Below are positions 16,801-24,480 of a DNA stretch of 37,634 nt, piece by piece. This DNA comes from Caldithrix sp. (GTDB taxonomy: Bacteria; Calditrichota; Calditrichia; Calditrichales; Calditrichaceae): assembly GCA_020720405.1 (NCBI GenBank), contig DYOS01000021.1, positions 1-37,634 of the forward strand, in the 5' to 3' direction. The position numbers and the translations under genes were made by a program. Below the pieces are notes generated by a model. The model made no database searches. It saw nothing but the letters and a program-made list of their open reading frames with translations, and had not been told where the DNA came from. Position 1 is the first letter of the stretch. Each line of letters begins with the position of its first letter.

Positions 16801-17816
16801 AAGAAATGATTGAACATATCGCCGCCGGGCATGACCTGACCTTGGAGCAGGCTTACCAGGCTATGGATAAACTGATGAGCGGAGAAGTGAATGCCGTGCA
16901 GACCGCAGCATTTCTGACTGCATTGAAATGCAAGGGTGAGGCCGTGCCGGAAATAGCCGGTTTTGCCAAAGCCATGCGCGACAAAAGCATCAAAGTTCCG
17001 CTCAACGGTCTGAGAGCTGTTGATGTCTGCGGTACCGGCGGGGATCATTCGGGAACATTCAACATATCCACAGCGGCTGCCTTTGTGGTGGCCGGGGCCG
17101 GAGTGCCGGTGGCCAAGCATGGTAACCGTTCGGTTTCCAGCAGCAGCGGCAGCGCCGATGTGCTTATCGAAATGGGTGTGCCGGTCGAGCTGACACCCGA
17201 ACAAAGCGCAGCCGCACTGCATGAAGTGGGCATCACGTTTTTATTTGCCCCGCTGTACCACCCGGCCATGAAGCATGTGGCTCCGGTGCGCCGCGATCTC
17301 GGGCTGAAAACTGTATTCAATATTCTCGGACCGCTGACCAATCCGGCCGGAACCAGGCGGCAGATGATTGGCACATACAGCGCTGCCAGCGCTCAGAAAA
17401 TGGCCGCAGCAGCGGAAATGCTGGATATGGAAAAAGTTTGTTTTGTCTGTAATGGCGACCGTTTTGATGAGATTTTGCTCCATCAGCCGACCCGGGTTTT
17501 TGAATATTCACAGAAAAGCGGTTTGGCAGAGTATTCTGTTAGCGCGGCCGATTTCGGTTTTCCGCAGGTTGACCTGTCCGAGGTGCAGGGCGGTTCGCCG
17601 CAGAAAAACGCCGCAATACTGGAACAGATTTTAAGCGGTCAGGTGCTGAACGGTGCGGCTTATACCGTGCTGGCCAATGCCGCCATGGGATTATACGCTG
17701 CCGGATTATCTACCTCGCTAAAGGACTGTGCATCCGCGGCCACGGATGCCCTGAAGTCGGGTCGGGCCAGGCAAAAACTCCGTTCACTCCGGGAATTCGG
17801 GGCAGATAGGGCATGA
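16797..17816 (+). CDS. trpD: Anthranilate phosphoribosyltransferase
   Basis: A 339-residue enzyme that joins anthranilate to PRPP. The glycine-rich PRPP loop VCGTGGDHSGTFNIST and the block VAKHGNRSVSSSSGSADVL are intact, and HPAMKHVAPVRRDLG plus VFNILGPLTNPA complete the anthranilate and metal sites. Length is normal. It overlaps trpG by 4 bp (ATGA) and trpC by 4 bp (ATGA), so the operon is read by re-initiating ribosomes. Confidence 0.97.
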   Translation: MKEMIEHIAAGHDLTLEQAYQAMDKLMSGEVNAVQTAAFLTALKCKGEAVPEIAGFAKAMRDKSIKVPLNGLRAVDVCGTGGDHSGTFNISTAAAFVVAGAGVPVAKHGNRSVSSSSGSADVLIEMGVPVELTPEQSAAALHEVGITFLFAPLYHPAMKHVAPVRRDLGLKTVFNILGPLTNPAGTRRQMIGTYSAASAQKMAAAAEMLDMEKVCFVCNGDRFDEILLHQPTRVFEYSQKSGLAEYSVSAADFGFPQVDLSEVQGGSPQKNAAILEQILSGQVLNGAAYTVLANAAMGLYAAGLSTSLKDCASAATDALKSGRARQKLRSLREFGADRA

Positions 17817-18610
17817 GTATTCTGGCCGAAATTCTTGAGGTAAAAAAGGAAGAGGTGAAAGCCCTGCGCCGGCGCTACAGTCATGCCAGCTTTAATGATT
17901 TTGACCTGTTTCACCAACCGCGGCAGTCTTTTGATGCGGCTCTGCGCCGGGACGAGCGCCTGGCCATTATCACCGAAGTGAAAAAAGCCAGTCCCTCGGC
18001 CGGTCTCATCCGCCCCGACTTTGATGCCCTGGAAATTGCTGAAACCTATGCCCTGTTTGGTGCAGATGCGATTTCAGTTCTGACCGATGAACGGTTTTTC
18101 CAGGGTCATATTCGCTTTCTTGATCAGATTGCCCGGCAGAAAAAAAAGCCGCTGTTACGCAAGGATTTTATTATCGATGCATATCAGGTGCTCGAGGCCC
18201 GCGCTCACGGTGCCGATGCCGTTCTGCTGATCTGTGAAGCGCTCTCTGCTCCGCAAATCAGTGATCTATCCGCCGCAGCGGCCGAAAACGGATTGGATGT
18301 GCTGCTCGAATTACATGACCCGGGGCAGATCGAAAAGATCGATTTTAGGCGCAACCGGATTATCGGCATCAACAACCGTAATCTGGAAACCTTTGAAACC
18401 CGGCTGGAAACCACATTGCAGGTGGCGCGGCAGATTCCCACCGGATGTCTGCTGGTTTCAGAAAGCGGCATTACCGGGCCGGAAGCGCTGACAATTCTAA
18501 AAAATATGCGGCGGGTCAATGCCGTATTGGTTGGTGAACATCTGATGCGGGCCAGGGAAACCGGACCGGCTCTGGCCGAACTAAAAAAATGGTGTTTTTA
18601 TGAGAGTTAA
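17813..18610 (+). CDS. trpC: Indole-3-glycerol phosphate synthase
   Basis: A 265-residue TIM-barrel enzyme that closes the indole ring. Visible signature residues are Glu55, Lys57 and Ser60 in ITEVKKASPSAG, the strand LLRKDFIIDAYQVLEA with the catalytic lysine, IIGINNRNLETF and LLVSESGI. It is a separate gene, not fused to trpF as in enterobacteria. The trpF start lies within its last codons (11-bp overlap). Confidence 0.97.
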   Translation: MSILAEILEVKKEEVKALRRRYSHASFNDFDLFHQPRQSFDAALRRDERLAIITEVKKASPSAGLIRPDFDALEIAETYALFGADAISVLTDERFFQGHIRFLDQIARQKKKPLLRKDFIIDAYQVLEARAHGADAVLLICEALSAPQISDLSAAAAENGLDVLLELHDPGQIEKIDFRRNRIIGINNRNLETFETRLETTLQVARQIPTGCLLVSESGITGPEALTILKNMRRVNAVLVGEHLMRARETGPALAELKKWCFYES

Positions 18611-19244
18611 AATCTGCGGCATCACCAATGACAGCGATGCCCTGCTTTGCCAGCAAAACGGCGCCGATGCGATCGGCTTTATTTTTTACAAAAAAAGCCC
18701 GCGTTATATCACCCCGCAACAAGCCGCCGAAATAACGGCCCGGCTCTCGCCCTTTATGACCCGGGTCGGTGTTTTTGTGGATGAGCCGCTTGAACAGCTG
18801 CTGGAAACGGTGGCCCGGGCCGGTCTTCATGCTGTGCAATTACACGGGCAGGAATCACCGGAATATGTACAGCATATCCCGCTGCCGGTGATCAAATCCT
18901 TTCGCGTCACCACCGGTTTCGATTTCAGTCAGCTTGACCAATACCCCGGTTGTCATTTCCTGCTGGACAGCTACAGCAATAAGGTGTACGGCGGCAGTGG
19001 TCTGCGTTTCGACTGGAACCTGATTCCGGCGGAGTTACGAAGCCGGATTATCCTGGCCGGGGGGATCAACGCTGAAAATATTGTCCAGGTATTTCAGACT
19101 ATTCAGCCGGCAGCGGTGGATTTGTCCTCCGCCCTGGAACTGGAACCCGGGAAAAAAGATAGTTTAAAGGTTGAAGAATTTATGCGTGTGGTGCAGCAGT
19201 GGCGCAGCCGGCTGGCCAACCGTAAGGGAAAGGTTTCAGAATAA
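18600..19244 (+). CDS. trpF: Phosphoribosylanthranilate isomerase
   Basis: A 214-residue TIM-barrel isomerase (Amadori rearrangement). The general base Cys6 (VKICGIT) and general acid Asp123 (FLLDSY) are present, as are [21 protein letters not shown] and GGSGLRFDW. The late phosphate-loop motif reads [15 protein letters not shown], with Ala where most family members have Gly (SSGVE). This is a mild deviation that probably keeps function. It overlaps trpC by 11 bp and trpB by 1 bp (TAATG). Confidence 0.96.
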   Translation: MRVKICGITNDSDALLCQQNGADAIGFIFYKKSPRYITPQQAAEITARLSPFMTRVGVFVDEPLEQLLETVARAGLHAVQLHGQESPEYVQHIPLPVIKSFRVTTGFDFSQLDQYPGCHFLLDSYSNKVYGGSGLRFDWNLIPAELRSRIILAGGINAENIVQVFQTIQPAAVDLSSALELEPGKKDSLKVEEFMRVVQQWRSRLANRKGKVSE

Positions 19245-20455
19245 TGCCGGAAAATATAAGCTATAACTGGCCGGATGCCGCCGGCCGATACGGAGAATAC
19301 GGCGGAAAATTTGTCCCCGAAACACTGATCGGCGCCCTGCAGGATCTGGAAAAACTGTACCGCGAGAAGCGCAGCGATCCGCAATTTCTGGCCGAACTGG
19401 AAAGGCTGCAAAGTGATTATAACGGACGCCCGACCCCGCTGACTTTTGCTGAGCGACTTACCAAACATTACGGTCGGGCAAAAATTTATCTCAAGCGCGA
19501 AGATTTATGCCACACCGGGGCCCATAAACTGAATAATACCCTGGGTCAGATTCTGTTGGCCAAAGCCAGCGGCAAAACCCGCATTATCGCCGAGACCGGG
19601 GCCGGACAGCATGGTGTGGCTACGGCAACGGTTTGCGCCCGTTTTGGCCTGGATTGTGTGGTTTATATGGGCACCGTGGATATTGAACGGCAGAAACTCA
19701 ATGTCTTTCGCATGCAGATGCTCGGCGCCGAAGTCCGGCCTGTGGAATCAGGGTTGAAGACTTTAAAGGATGCCACCAACGAAGCCATCCGCGACTGGGT
19801 GACCAATGTGGCGGACACCCATTATATTATCGGTTCGGTGGTCGGGCCGCATCCCTATCCGCTGATTGTCCGCGATTTTCAGTCCGTTATCGGCCGGGAA
19901 ACACGCAGTCAGGTGCTGGCCAAAGAAGGCCGTCTGCCGGATTATCTGCTGGCCTGTGTCGGTGGCGGATCGAATGCTATCGGAATGTTTTATCCCTTTA
20001 TTGAAGACCGGTCGGTGCAATTGATTGGAGTGGAAGCGGCCGGACAGGGTATTGCTTCCGGGAAACATTGCGCTACTTTAACTTTGGGCCAGGCTGGTAT
20101 TTTTCAGGGCATGAAAACCTACCTGCTGCAAACCGCCGACGGACAGATTTCTGAAGTGCATTCCATCTCTGCCGGGCTGGATTATCCCGGTGTTGGTCCC
20201 GAGCATTCCTGGCTGAAGGATTTGCAACGTGCCCGGTATGCTGCGGTTACGGATGAGGAAGCCCTGCAGGCTGTAATTCGCTTGTCACGGCTGGAGGGCA
20301 TTTTACCAGCCCTGGAAACCGCCCATGCTGTAGCCTGGCTCGAAACCCTGATGCCGCAGACCAAAGCCGGAGAAATAGTGGTTGTAAACATCAGCGGACG
20401 CGGCGACAAAGATTTGAACACCATCATCCATGAATTAGGGAAACAGCCGCAATGA
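19244..20455 (+). CDS. trpB: Tryptophan synthase beta subunit
   Basis: A 403-residue PLP enzyme that condenses indole with serine. The PLP lysine is Lys95 in HTGAHKLNN. Other marks are [10 protein letters not shown], the phosphate-binding [10 protein letters not shown], the loop [18 protein letters not shown] and the C-terminal [10 protein letters not shown]. The length and the [13 protein letters not shown] motif indicate the TrpB1 type, which pairs with TrpA. Start and stop overlap trpF (1 bp) and trpA (4 bp). Confidence 0.98.
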   Translation: MPENISYNWPDAAGRYGEYGGKFVPETLIGALQDLEKLYREKRSDPQFLAELERLQSDYNGRPTPLTFAERLTKHYGRAKIYLKREDLCHTGAHKLNNTLGQILLAKASGKTRIIAETGAGQHGVATATVCARFGLDCVVYMGTVDIERQKLNVFRMQMLGAEVRPVESGLKTLKDATNEAIRDWVTNVADTHYIIGSVVGPHPYPLIVRDFQSVIGRETRSQVLAKEGRLPDYLLACVGGGSNAIGMFYPFIEDRSVQLIGVEAAGQGIASGKHCATLTLGQAGIFQGMKTYLLQTADGQISEVHSISAGLDYPGVGPEHSWLKDLQRARYAAVTDEEALQAVIRLSRLEGILPALETAHAVAWLETLMPQTKAGEIVVVNISGRGDKDLNTIIHELGKQPQ

Positions 20456-21240
20456 GTAAAATTGCCGCGGCCATAGCTGCCGCCAATGCTGAGAACAGAA
20501 AAGCACTCTCCGTATTTTTAACCGCCGGATTTCCACAGGTGGCTGGTTTTGTCGATCTGGCTTTGCAGGTTTATGAAGCCGGTGCCGATCTGATCGAGCT
20601 GGGCATTCCGTTCAGTGATCCGCTGGCCGACGGACCGATCATTCAGAAATCATCGCAGAGTGCCCTGGAAAATGGGGTGGACCTGAAACTTGTGCTCAGC
20701 ATAGCTGCTGAGATAAGAAGGCAGTCCGGGAAACCGTTGATTTTGATGGGTTATGCCAACCCGATTCTGCGTTTCGGCTGCACGGCTTTTATTGAAAGAG
20801 CTTCTGCCGCCGGGGTGGATGGCCTGATCATTCCCGATTTGCCGCTCGAAGAGAGCCGGAGATTCTGGGCCGAAACCGATTTAAACGGGCTGGATAATAT
20901 CCTGCTGACCACACCGGTTTCGGGCGATGAGCGCATCCGGGCTATTGATCAGGCCAGCAGCGGCTTTGTGTATTGCGTCAGTGTTACCGGCACCACTGGT
21001 GAACGCATGGATTTTGACAGACAGGTCATCGAAAACCTGCAGCGGACTTACCAATTATTGCAGAAAAACAAAATGCTGATTGGTTTTGGAATTTCTGGTC
21101 CGGCAGCGATTGAGCAGCTCAAACCCTGGTCTGACGGGTTTATTGTCGGCAGTGCCGTTGTTAAACGGCTGGGGCAGGGCAGCCGGGCAGAGATTCAGTC
21201 TGCATTGGAATTTATTCGGGAACTAAAGGCAGTGTGCTGA
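20452..21240 (+). CDS. trpA: Tryptophan synthase alpha subunit, 3' end probably replaced
   Basis: A 262-residue TIM-barrel subunit that cleaves indole-3-glycerol phosphate. Catalytic Glu49 ([10 protein letters not shown]) and Asp60 (PLADGP) are present, with [36 protein letters not shown] and [11 protein letters not shown]. It is intact and last in the operon. Its final 123 bases (21118-21240) are the beginning of an 893-bp unit that repeats downstream. Two more copies of this 3' end follow at 22011 and 22904, the last with a diverged sequence that still encodes a proper C-terminus. The present tail may therefore have arrived with the toxin-antitoxin cassette, while the copy at 22904 may be the former native tail. 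Confidence 0.97.
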   Translation: MSKIAAAIAAANAENRKALSVFLTAGFPQVAGFVDLALQVYEAGADLIELGIPFSDPLADGPIIQKSSQSALENGVDLKLVLSIAAEIRRQSGKPLILMGYANPILRFGCTAFIERASAAGVDGLIIPDLPLEESRRFWAETDLNGLDNILLTTPVSGDERIRAIDQASSGFVYCVSVTGTTGERMDFDRQVIENLQRTYQLLQKNKMLIGFGISGPAAIEQLKPWSDGFIVGSAVVKRLGQGSRAEIQSALEFIRELKAVC

Positions 21241-21370
21241 CCATCCTAAAGGCGAGCTTTTAAAGGTTAAAATAAGTGCCTAAATTCGGCATCGGTCCGG
21301 GTTGGATTCATTTCCAATTATACTGATCTTCTGAACGCTTCTCCCTTCAGGAACCCTTTACCGCTTTACA

Positions 21371-21664
21371 TTATTTTAGTAGCCGGATGGATTTGAGAAA
21401 TGTTTTTTCATCGACCAGCTTATCGGTCGCATATTTATGTAAGATGCTCGAAATAAAAGTCTGATATGGTATTCCTTCTTCCAGTGCTTTTTGCTTGATC
21501 AATTCAATAGTCTGATTATTCAAGCGCAGAGTTATCCTGTTTTTCTCATTCGCTTTTGAAATGATATTTTTTACTCTGCGCCGGGATTTTTCTGATGCTT
21601 CAACAAATTGTTCAGCGCTGTTTTCTATCTCTTTTTCAAAAGCATCAAGTTTTATATTCTTCAT
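21371..21664 (-). CDS. CopG/RHH-type antitoxin, copy 1
   Basis: A 97-residue antitoxin of a type II pair. The central part RITLRLNNQTIELIKQKALE is a ribbon-helix-helix DNA-binding fold (strand then two helices through SSILHKYATDKL). The charged N-terminal region (about 1-40) is a helical extension that probably contacts the toxin. It would bind the palindromic operator at 21947-21968 and repress its own operon. It lies after the toxin gene, the reverse of the usual antitoxin-first order but normal for BrnT/BrnA-like pairs, and overlaps the toxin stop by 4 bp (ATGA). An identical copy is at 22264-22557. Confidence 0.85.
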   Translation of the reverse strand: MKNIKLDAFEKEIENSAEQFVEASEKSRRRVKNIISKANEKNRITLRLNNQTIELIKQKALEEGIPYQTFISSILHKYATDKLVDEKTFLKSIRLLK

Positions 21665-21924
21665 AATTTCTCACTATACATTTTGTTAAACTTCCTGCTG
21701 GGGAACGCTGTTTTTAAAAAAATACTTTCATTTTGATCAATTATAAAGGGAACAACATAGATATAACTCTTTATTCGTACGATGAAAATAAGTTGACCAT
21801 CTCTTGCCGGATTCTCAAGAATATCAAGATATTCATTCCTTAGAATTATTTCTGCAATTTCCTCGAATGAAATATCCCTTTCGGTAAGCAGTTTTTTATT
21901 TTTTTCTTCATCCCAGTAAATCAT
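21661..21924 (-). CDS. BrnT-like toxin, copy 1
   Basis: An 87-residue small toxin candidate. The opening MIYWDEEKNKKLLTERDISF matches the BrnT pattern of W-D-x-x-K-N near the start followed by I-S-F-E-E. BrnT proteins are RelE-fold ribonucleases; here the later strands (LIFIVRIKSYIYVVPFIID) and the ending TAFPSRKFNKMY fit the same plan, where the ISAR-type motif is replaced by FPSRKF. Identity as a member of a BrnT-related family is likely; mRNA cleavage is inferred. Its ATG is only 6 bases past the predicted -10 box, so the message may be leaderless. An identical copy is at 22554-22817. Confidence 0.8.
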   Translation of the reverse strand: MIYWDEEKNKKLLTERDISFEEIAEIILRNEYLDILENPARDGQLIFIVRIKSYIYVVPFIIDQNESIFLKTAFPSRKFNKMYSEKL

Positions 21925-21930
21925 GGCAAA

Positions 21931-21968
21931 ATGTTAAACTTGTAAACATACCTTGTCAACAAGGTATG
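21931..21968 (-). promoter_or_regulatory. Toxin-antitoxin promoter and palindromic operator, copy 1
   Basis: A perfect inverted repeat with 10-bp arms CATACCTTGT and ACAAGGTATG around CA lies at 21947-21968. On the minus strand it contains the -35 box TTGACA (21954-21959), followed after exactly 17 bp by TAACAT (21931-21936) as -10. The toxin ATG (21924) follows 6 bases later. The RHH antitoxin is the natural repressor for this site. On the plus strand the same palindrome offers TTGTCA, 17 bp, TAACAG, so divergent transcription is possible. Confidence 0.75.
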
Positions 21969-22010
21969 TATTTTTTAACAGGAGTTTTATATGATGCAAA
22001 CCAGGTTCTA

Positions 22011-22133
22011 CTCAAACCCTGGGCTGATGGGTTTATCATTGGCAGTGCCGTTGTTAAACGGCTGGGCCAGGGCAGCCGGGCAGAGATTCAGTCTGCATTG
22101 GAATTTATTCGGGAACTAAAGGCAGTGTGCTGA
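22011..22133 (+). pseudogene. trpA 3'-end fragment, chimeric copy
   Basis: This is a copy of the last 41 codons of trpA including the stop, without the rest of the gene. Bases 1-85 are identical to the copy at 22904, and bases 86-123 are identical to the tail of the intact trpA. It is therefore the expected junction product of a crossover between the two other copies. It is not expressed as TrpA. Confidence 0.9.
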
Positions 22134-22263
22134 CCATCCTAAAGGCGAGCTTTTAAAGGTTAAAATAAGTGCCTAAATTCGGCATCGGTCCGGGTTGGAT
22201 TCATTTCCAATTATACTGATCTTCTGAACGCTTCTCCCTTCAGGAACCCTTTACCGCTTTACA

Positions 22264-22557
22264 TTATTTTAGTAGCCGGATGGATTTGAGAAATGTTTTT
22301 TCATCGACCAGCTTATCGGTCGCATATTTATGTAAGATGCTCGAAATAAAAGTCTGATATGGTATTCCTTCTTCCAGTGCTTTTTGCTTGATCAATTCAA
22401 TAGTCTGATTATTCAAGCGCAGAGTTATCCTGTTTTTCTCATTCGCTTTTGAAATGATATTTTTTACTCTGCGCCGGGATTTTTCTGATGCTTCAACAAA
22501 TTGTTCAGCGCTGTTTTCTATCTCTTTTTCAAAAGCATCAAGTTTTATATTCTTCAT
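22264..22557 (-). CDS. CopG/RHH-type antitoxin, copy 2
   Basis: The 97-residue product is identical to that of 21371-21664, and the flanking bases also match. It carries the same ribbon-helix-helix segment and overlaps its toxin by ATGA. A duplicated toxin-antitoxin pair raises dosage of both proteins and leaves both under the same operator; the absence of any substitution suggests a recent duplication. Confidence 0.85.
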   Translation of the reverse strand: MKNIKLDAFEKEIENSAEQFVEASEKSRRRVKNIISKANEKNRITLRLNNQTIELIKQKALEEGIPYQTFISSILHKYATDKLVDEKTFLKSIRLLK

Positions 22558-22817
22558 AATTTCTCACTATACATTTTGTTAAACTTCCTGCTGGGGAACG
22601 CTGTTTTTAAAAAAATACTTTCATTTTGATCAATTATAAAGGGAACAACATAGATATAACTCTTTATTCGTACGATGAAAATAAGTTGACCATCTCTTGC
22701 CGGATTCTCAAGAATATCAAGATATTCATTCCTTAGAATTATTTCTGCAATTTCCTCGAATGAAATATCCCTTTCGGTAAGCAGTTTTTTATTTTTTTCT
22801 TCATCCCAGTAAATCAT
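22554..22817 (-). CDS. BrnT-like toxin, copy 2
   Basis: The 87-residue product is identical to that of 21661-21924, with the same W-D-E-E-K-N start and FPSRKF ending. Promoter and operator are duplicated with it. It has no frameshift or stop, so both toxins may be functional. Confidence 0.8.
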   Translation of the reverse strand: MIYWDEEKNKKLLTERDISFEEIAEIILRNEYLDILENPARDGQLIFIVRIKSYIYVVPFIIDQNESIFLKTAFPSRKFNKMYSEKL

Positions 22818-22823
22818 GGCAAA

Positions 22824-22861
22824 ATGTTAAACTTGTAAACATACCTTGTCAACAAGGTATG
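22824..22861 (-). promoter_or_regulatory. Toxin-antitoxin promoter and operator, copy 2
   Basis: Exact duplicate of the copy 1 site: the palindrome lies at 22840-22861, -35 TTGACA at 22847-22852 and -10 TAACAT at 22824-22829 on the minus strand. Confidence 0.75.
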
Positions 22862-22903
22862 TATTTTTTAACAGGAGTTTTATATGATGCAAACCAGGTT
22901 CTA

Positions 22904-23026
22904 CTCAAACCCTGGGCTGATGGGTTTATCATTGGCAGTGCCGTTGTTAAACGGCTGGGCCAGGGCAGCCGGGCAGAGATTCAGTCTGTTTTGGAATTTG
23001 TGCGCGGGTTGAAGGCCGCCTGTTAA
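22904..23026 (+). pseudogene. Diverged trpA 3'-end fragment, probably the displaced native tail
   Basis: A headless trpA tail of 41 codons including TAA. Translated in the trpA frame it gives [20 protein letters not shown], then continues to GLKAAC and a stop, the same length as the tail of intact trpA. By hand alignment it differs from that tail at about 20 of 123 bases (6 in the first 57, 14 in the last 38), with only six residue changes. Such a pattern indicates a tail that evolved in a working gene. Unrelated sequence follows immediately after the stop. Confidence 0.85.
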
Positions 23027-23095
23027 AAATGAACCGGCGCTTTATCCGATGACCATATTTGAATTTTGATTGATCGTATGGAAATTGAATACGGT

Positions 23096-23114
23096 TGTAT
23101 CAAAATTTGATACA
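23096..23114. promoter_or_regulatory. Perfect palindrome, likely operator of the decayed nucleotidyltransferase gene
   Basis: The sequence TGTATCAAA-A-TTTGATACA has perfect 9-bp arms around one base. It ends 3 bases before ATG 23118, the position expected for an autoregulatory operator of an HTH-containing gene. The remnant gene behind it begins with an HTH-type N-terminus. Confidence 0.5.
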
Positions 23115-23117
23115 ATA

Positions 23118-23386
23118 ATGTTGAAAAATTTGCTTATTTCCGAAGTACGGATTCGACTTTATTTATGGTTCCAGGGCAAGTGATACATATTATAGCAGAG
23201 AGCGACCTCGGTTTACTCATTATTGGTAGCATAAAGAGCAGAGAATTCTTGCCGGCTATAATTCAGGTCGGTGTGCAGTTACAGAGAGAAATTAATTTCA
23301 CGGTCATGGACAAAGATGAATATGCCTCAAGATTAATTAACTACGGTTATATCATATACAGCATTCATGGTGACACGAAAACATGA
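23118..23386 (+). pseudogene. Decayed HTH-nucleotidyltransferase (MNT-type) gene
   Basis: Two parts of one former protein lie in different frames. From ATG 23118, MLKNLLISEVRIRLYLWFQG resembles the N-terminus of HTH-nucleotidyltransferase proteins (pattern L-x-S-x-V-R-x-x-L-L-x-L-F), then stops. From about 23200 another frame reads DLGLLIIGSIKSREFLPAII and QREINFTVMDKDEYASRLIN, matching the distal part of the nucleotidyltransferase domain (D-L-L-x-I-G ... R-E-L ... R-E-I-N). The middle, including the GSxARGxxxxxSD catalytic motif, is gone. Families of this kind regulate genes or act in toxin-antitoxin-like systems. This is a deletion relic. Confidence 0.6.
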
Positions 23387-23463
23387 TTCACTGGTGATGT
23401 TGATGGGGTCGGTCAGGTATCAAATCTGAAAGCAAATGAATTGCTTGAACCCGCAGGTGAACA

Positions 23464-23870
23464 TCAAAAAAATTATCAGCTGGGCTAGGTTAAGCTTCCC
23501 TGAATATCAATAAAATCCCATCCTCAAAATGAACTGCAGGCGGCCACGAATCCTGTCTCCCGGTAAAATATAATTGGAAAAACGTAATCACCGTTGCAAA
23601 AATAAAAAAAGGCAGTCACAGGGACTGCCTTTTAGCTGTACAATAAGAATAAAAGTTTATTGATCAAACCAGGGTGTGCCAACTGGTTCGGGATAGCCTT
23701 CAAGATACACGATTTCGGCACCGGTACTCTGATGAATGGATTTTACGATGTCATTAAATACTTTTTCTGTCCAGGCTTCCGGCGATCCTGCAATAGCACT
23801 GGTCAGATTGCGTCCGATCTGTTCCACACCCCCTTCTTTCTTCTCAAAGGTCGCATAGAAATCAATGTGA
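23464..23870. repeat. Partial duplication, copy A (end of lipoprotein gene and terminator)
   Basis: Bases 23489-23865 are identical to the block 1140 bp downstream (24629-25005). A less perfect shoulder with a one-base shift reaches back to about 23464. The block covers the terminator and the last 70 or so codons of the lipoprotein gene. Confidence 0.9.
23604..23634 (-). terminator. Rho-independent terminator of the lipoprotein gene
   Basis: The hairpin GGCAGTC/GACTGCC (23611-23629, 5-base loop) is followed on the minus strand by a run of T. It sits 23 bp past the lipoprotein stop codon. The opposite strand also has a short T run, so it may act both ways. Confidence 0.85.
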
Positions 23871-24295
23871 AAGCCATCTTTGTATTCAAACAAACAGGCA
23901 GTTAATCTCAAATCCGAGCTGCCTTTTACTGACCGGGTAGCATCCGCCGACCACACTGCACCTTCACAGGTGGCAATCTTAATACTGCTTGTTCCTCCCA
24001 TTGCAGCGAGTGCAGCCATGTTAGTCCCTTCGAATGGATTTACAAGTTTGAAGCGACCAGCTGTTTCAGGTGCTTCTGAAAAAGAAGGGATTGGTGATGC
24101 TTCCCGGGCTGAATTGACATTTTGGGCTAAACCGGCACTTGCGGCTTTAATCACATCCTGACGTTTAGCATCCGTTTTGATGTCAAATATCCTGTAGTAT
24201 TCTACACTGATTTTTTTTTGGGAAAGGCCGCGGTTGGTTGAAGCACAACTGCCGAGGATAGCCAGGGCGATTATCAAAGTAAACACGATTTTCAT
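23657..24295 (-). CDS. Uncharacterised lipoprotein
   Basis: A 212-residue protein of unknown function. MKIVFTLIIALAILGSC is a lipoprotein signal with Cys17 as the lipidated residue. The mature part holds a short alpha/beta pattern: YYRIFDIKTDAKRQDVIKAA, a Ser/Ala/Pro-rich linker, then strands (IATCEGAVWSADATR, LRLTACLFEYKDGFHIDFYA) and a helix (EAWTEKVFNDIVKSIHQS). Two mature cysteines might form a disulfide. ATG 24295 is preferred over 24313 because AGGAG lies 7 bases before it. The last third of the gene is duplicated 1140 bp away at 24797-25010 without the rest. Confidence 0.75.
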   Translation of the reverse strand: MKIVFTLIIALAILGSCASTNRGLSQKKISVEYYRIFDIKTDAKRQDVIKAASAGLAQNVNSAREASPIPSFSEAPETAGRFKLVNPFEGTNMAALAAMGGTSSIKIATCEGAVWSADATRSVKGSSDLRLTACLFEYKDGFHIDFYATFEKKEGGVEQIGRNLTSAIAGSPEAWTEKVFNDIVKSIHQSTGAEIVYLEGYPEPVGTPWFDQ

Positions 24296-24480
24296 ATAAT
24301 ATCTCCTGCTCAAAATTATTGGTAATAAATCTACATTGAATAATTTAAGATAGATTTAGAACGAAATTTAGGTGTTATGAGAATTTAATATAAAACTAAT
24401 AAACCAAATCCAATTACTACAAATCATGAAAGTGATGCAGATTTATTTTAAAACTCTGAAAGCAGGTGGTAATATTAAAC

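Larger units (their letters stand above)
21118..22010. repeat. 893-bp tandem unit, copy 1 (trpA tail plus toxin-antitoxin)
   Basis: The unit starts at CTCAAACCCTGG inside trpA and ends just before the same words recur at 22011. It carries the last 41 codons of trpA including the stop, about 130 bp of spacer, a convergent antitoxin and toxin, their operator and a short plus-strand start region. Bases from 21203 on match copy 2 exactly at an offset of 893. The first 57 bases differ from copy 2 at six positions. The toxin-antitoxin half is visibly more AT-rich than the trp genes, suggesting foreign origin. No integrase or transposase lies in the unit. Confidence 0.9.
22011..22903. repeat. 893-bp tandem unit, copy 2
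   Basis: The second full unit begins with the chimeric trpA tail and otherwise repeats unit 1, with identical toxin and antitoxin proteins. It ends exactly where the third trpA tail starts at 22904. The head-to-tail arrangement with no extra bases points to homologous unequal exchange rather than a second insertion. Confidence 0.9.

Noticed and set aside
21118-23026. CRISPR-like array or insertion sequence
   Set aside because: The repeats are 893 bp, tandem without spacers, carry coding genes and lack a transposase or terminal inverted repeats.
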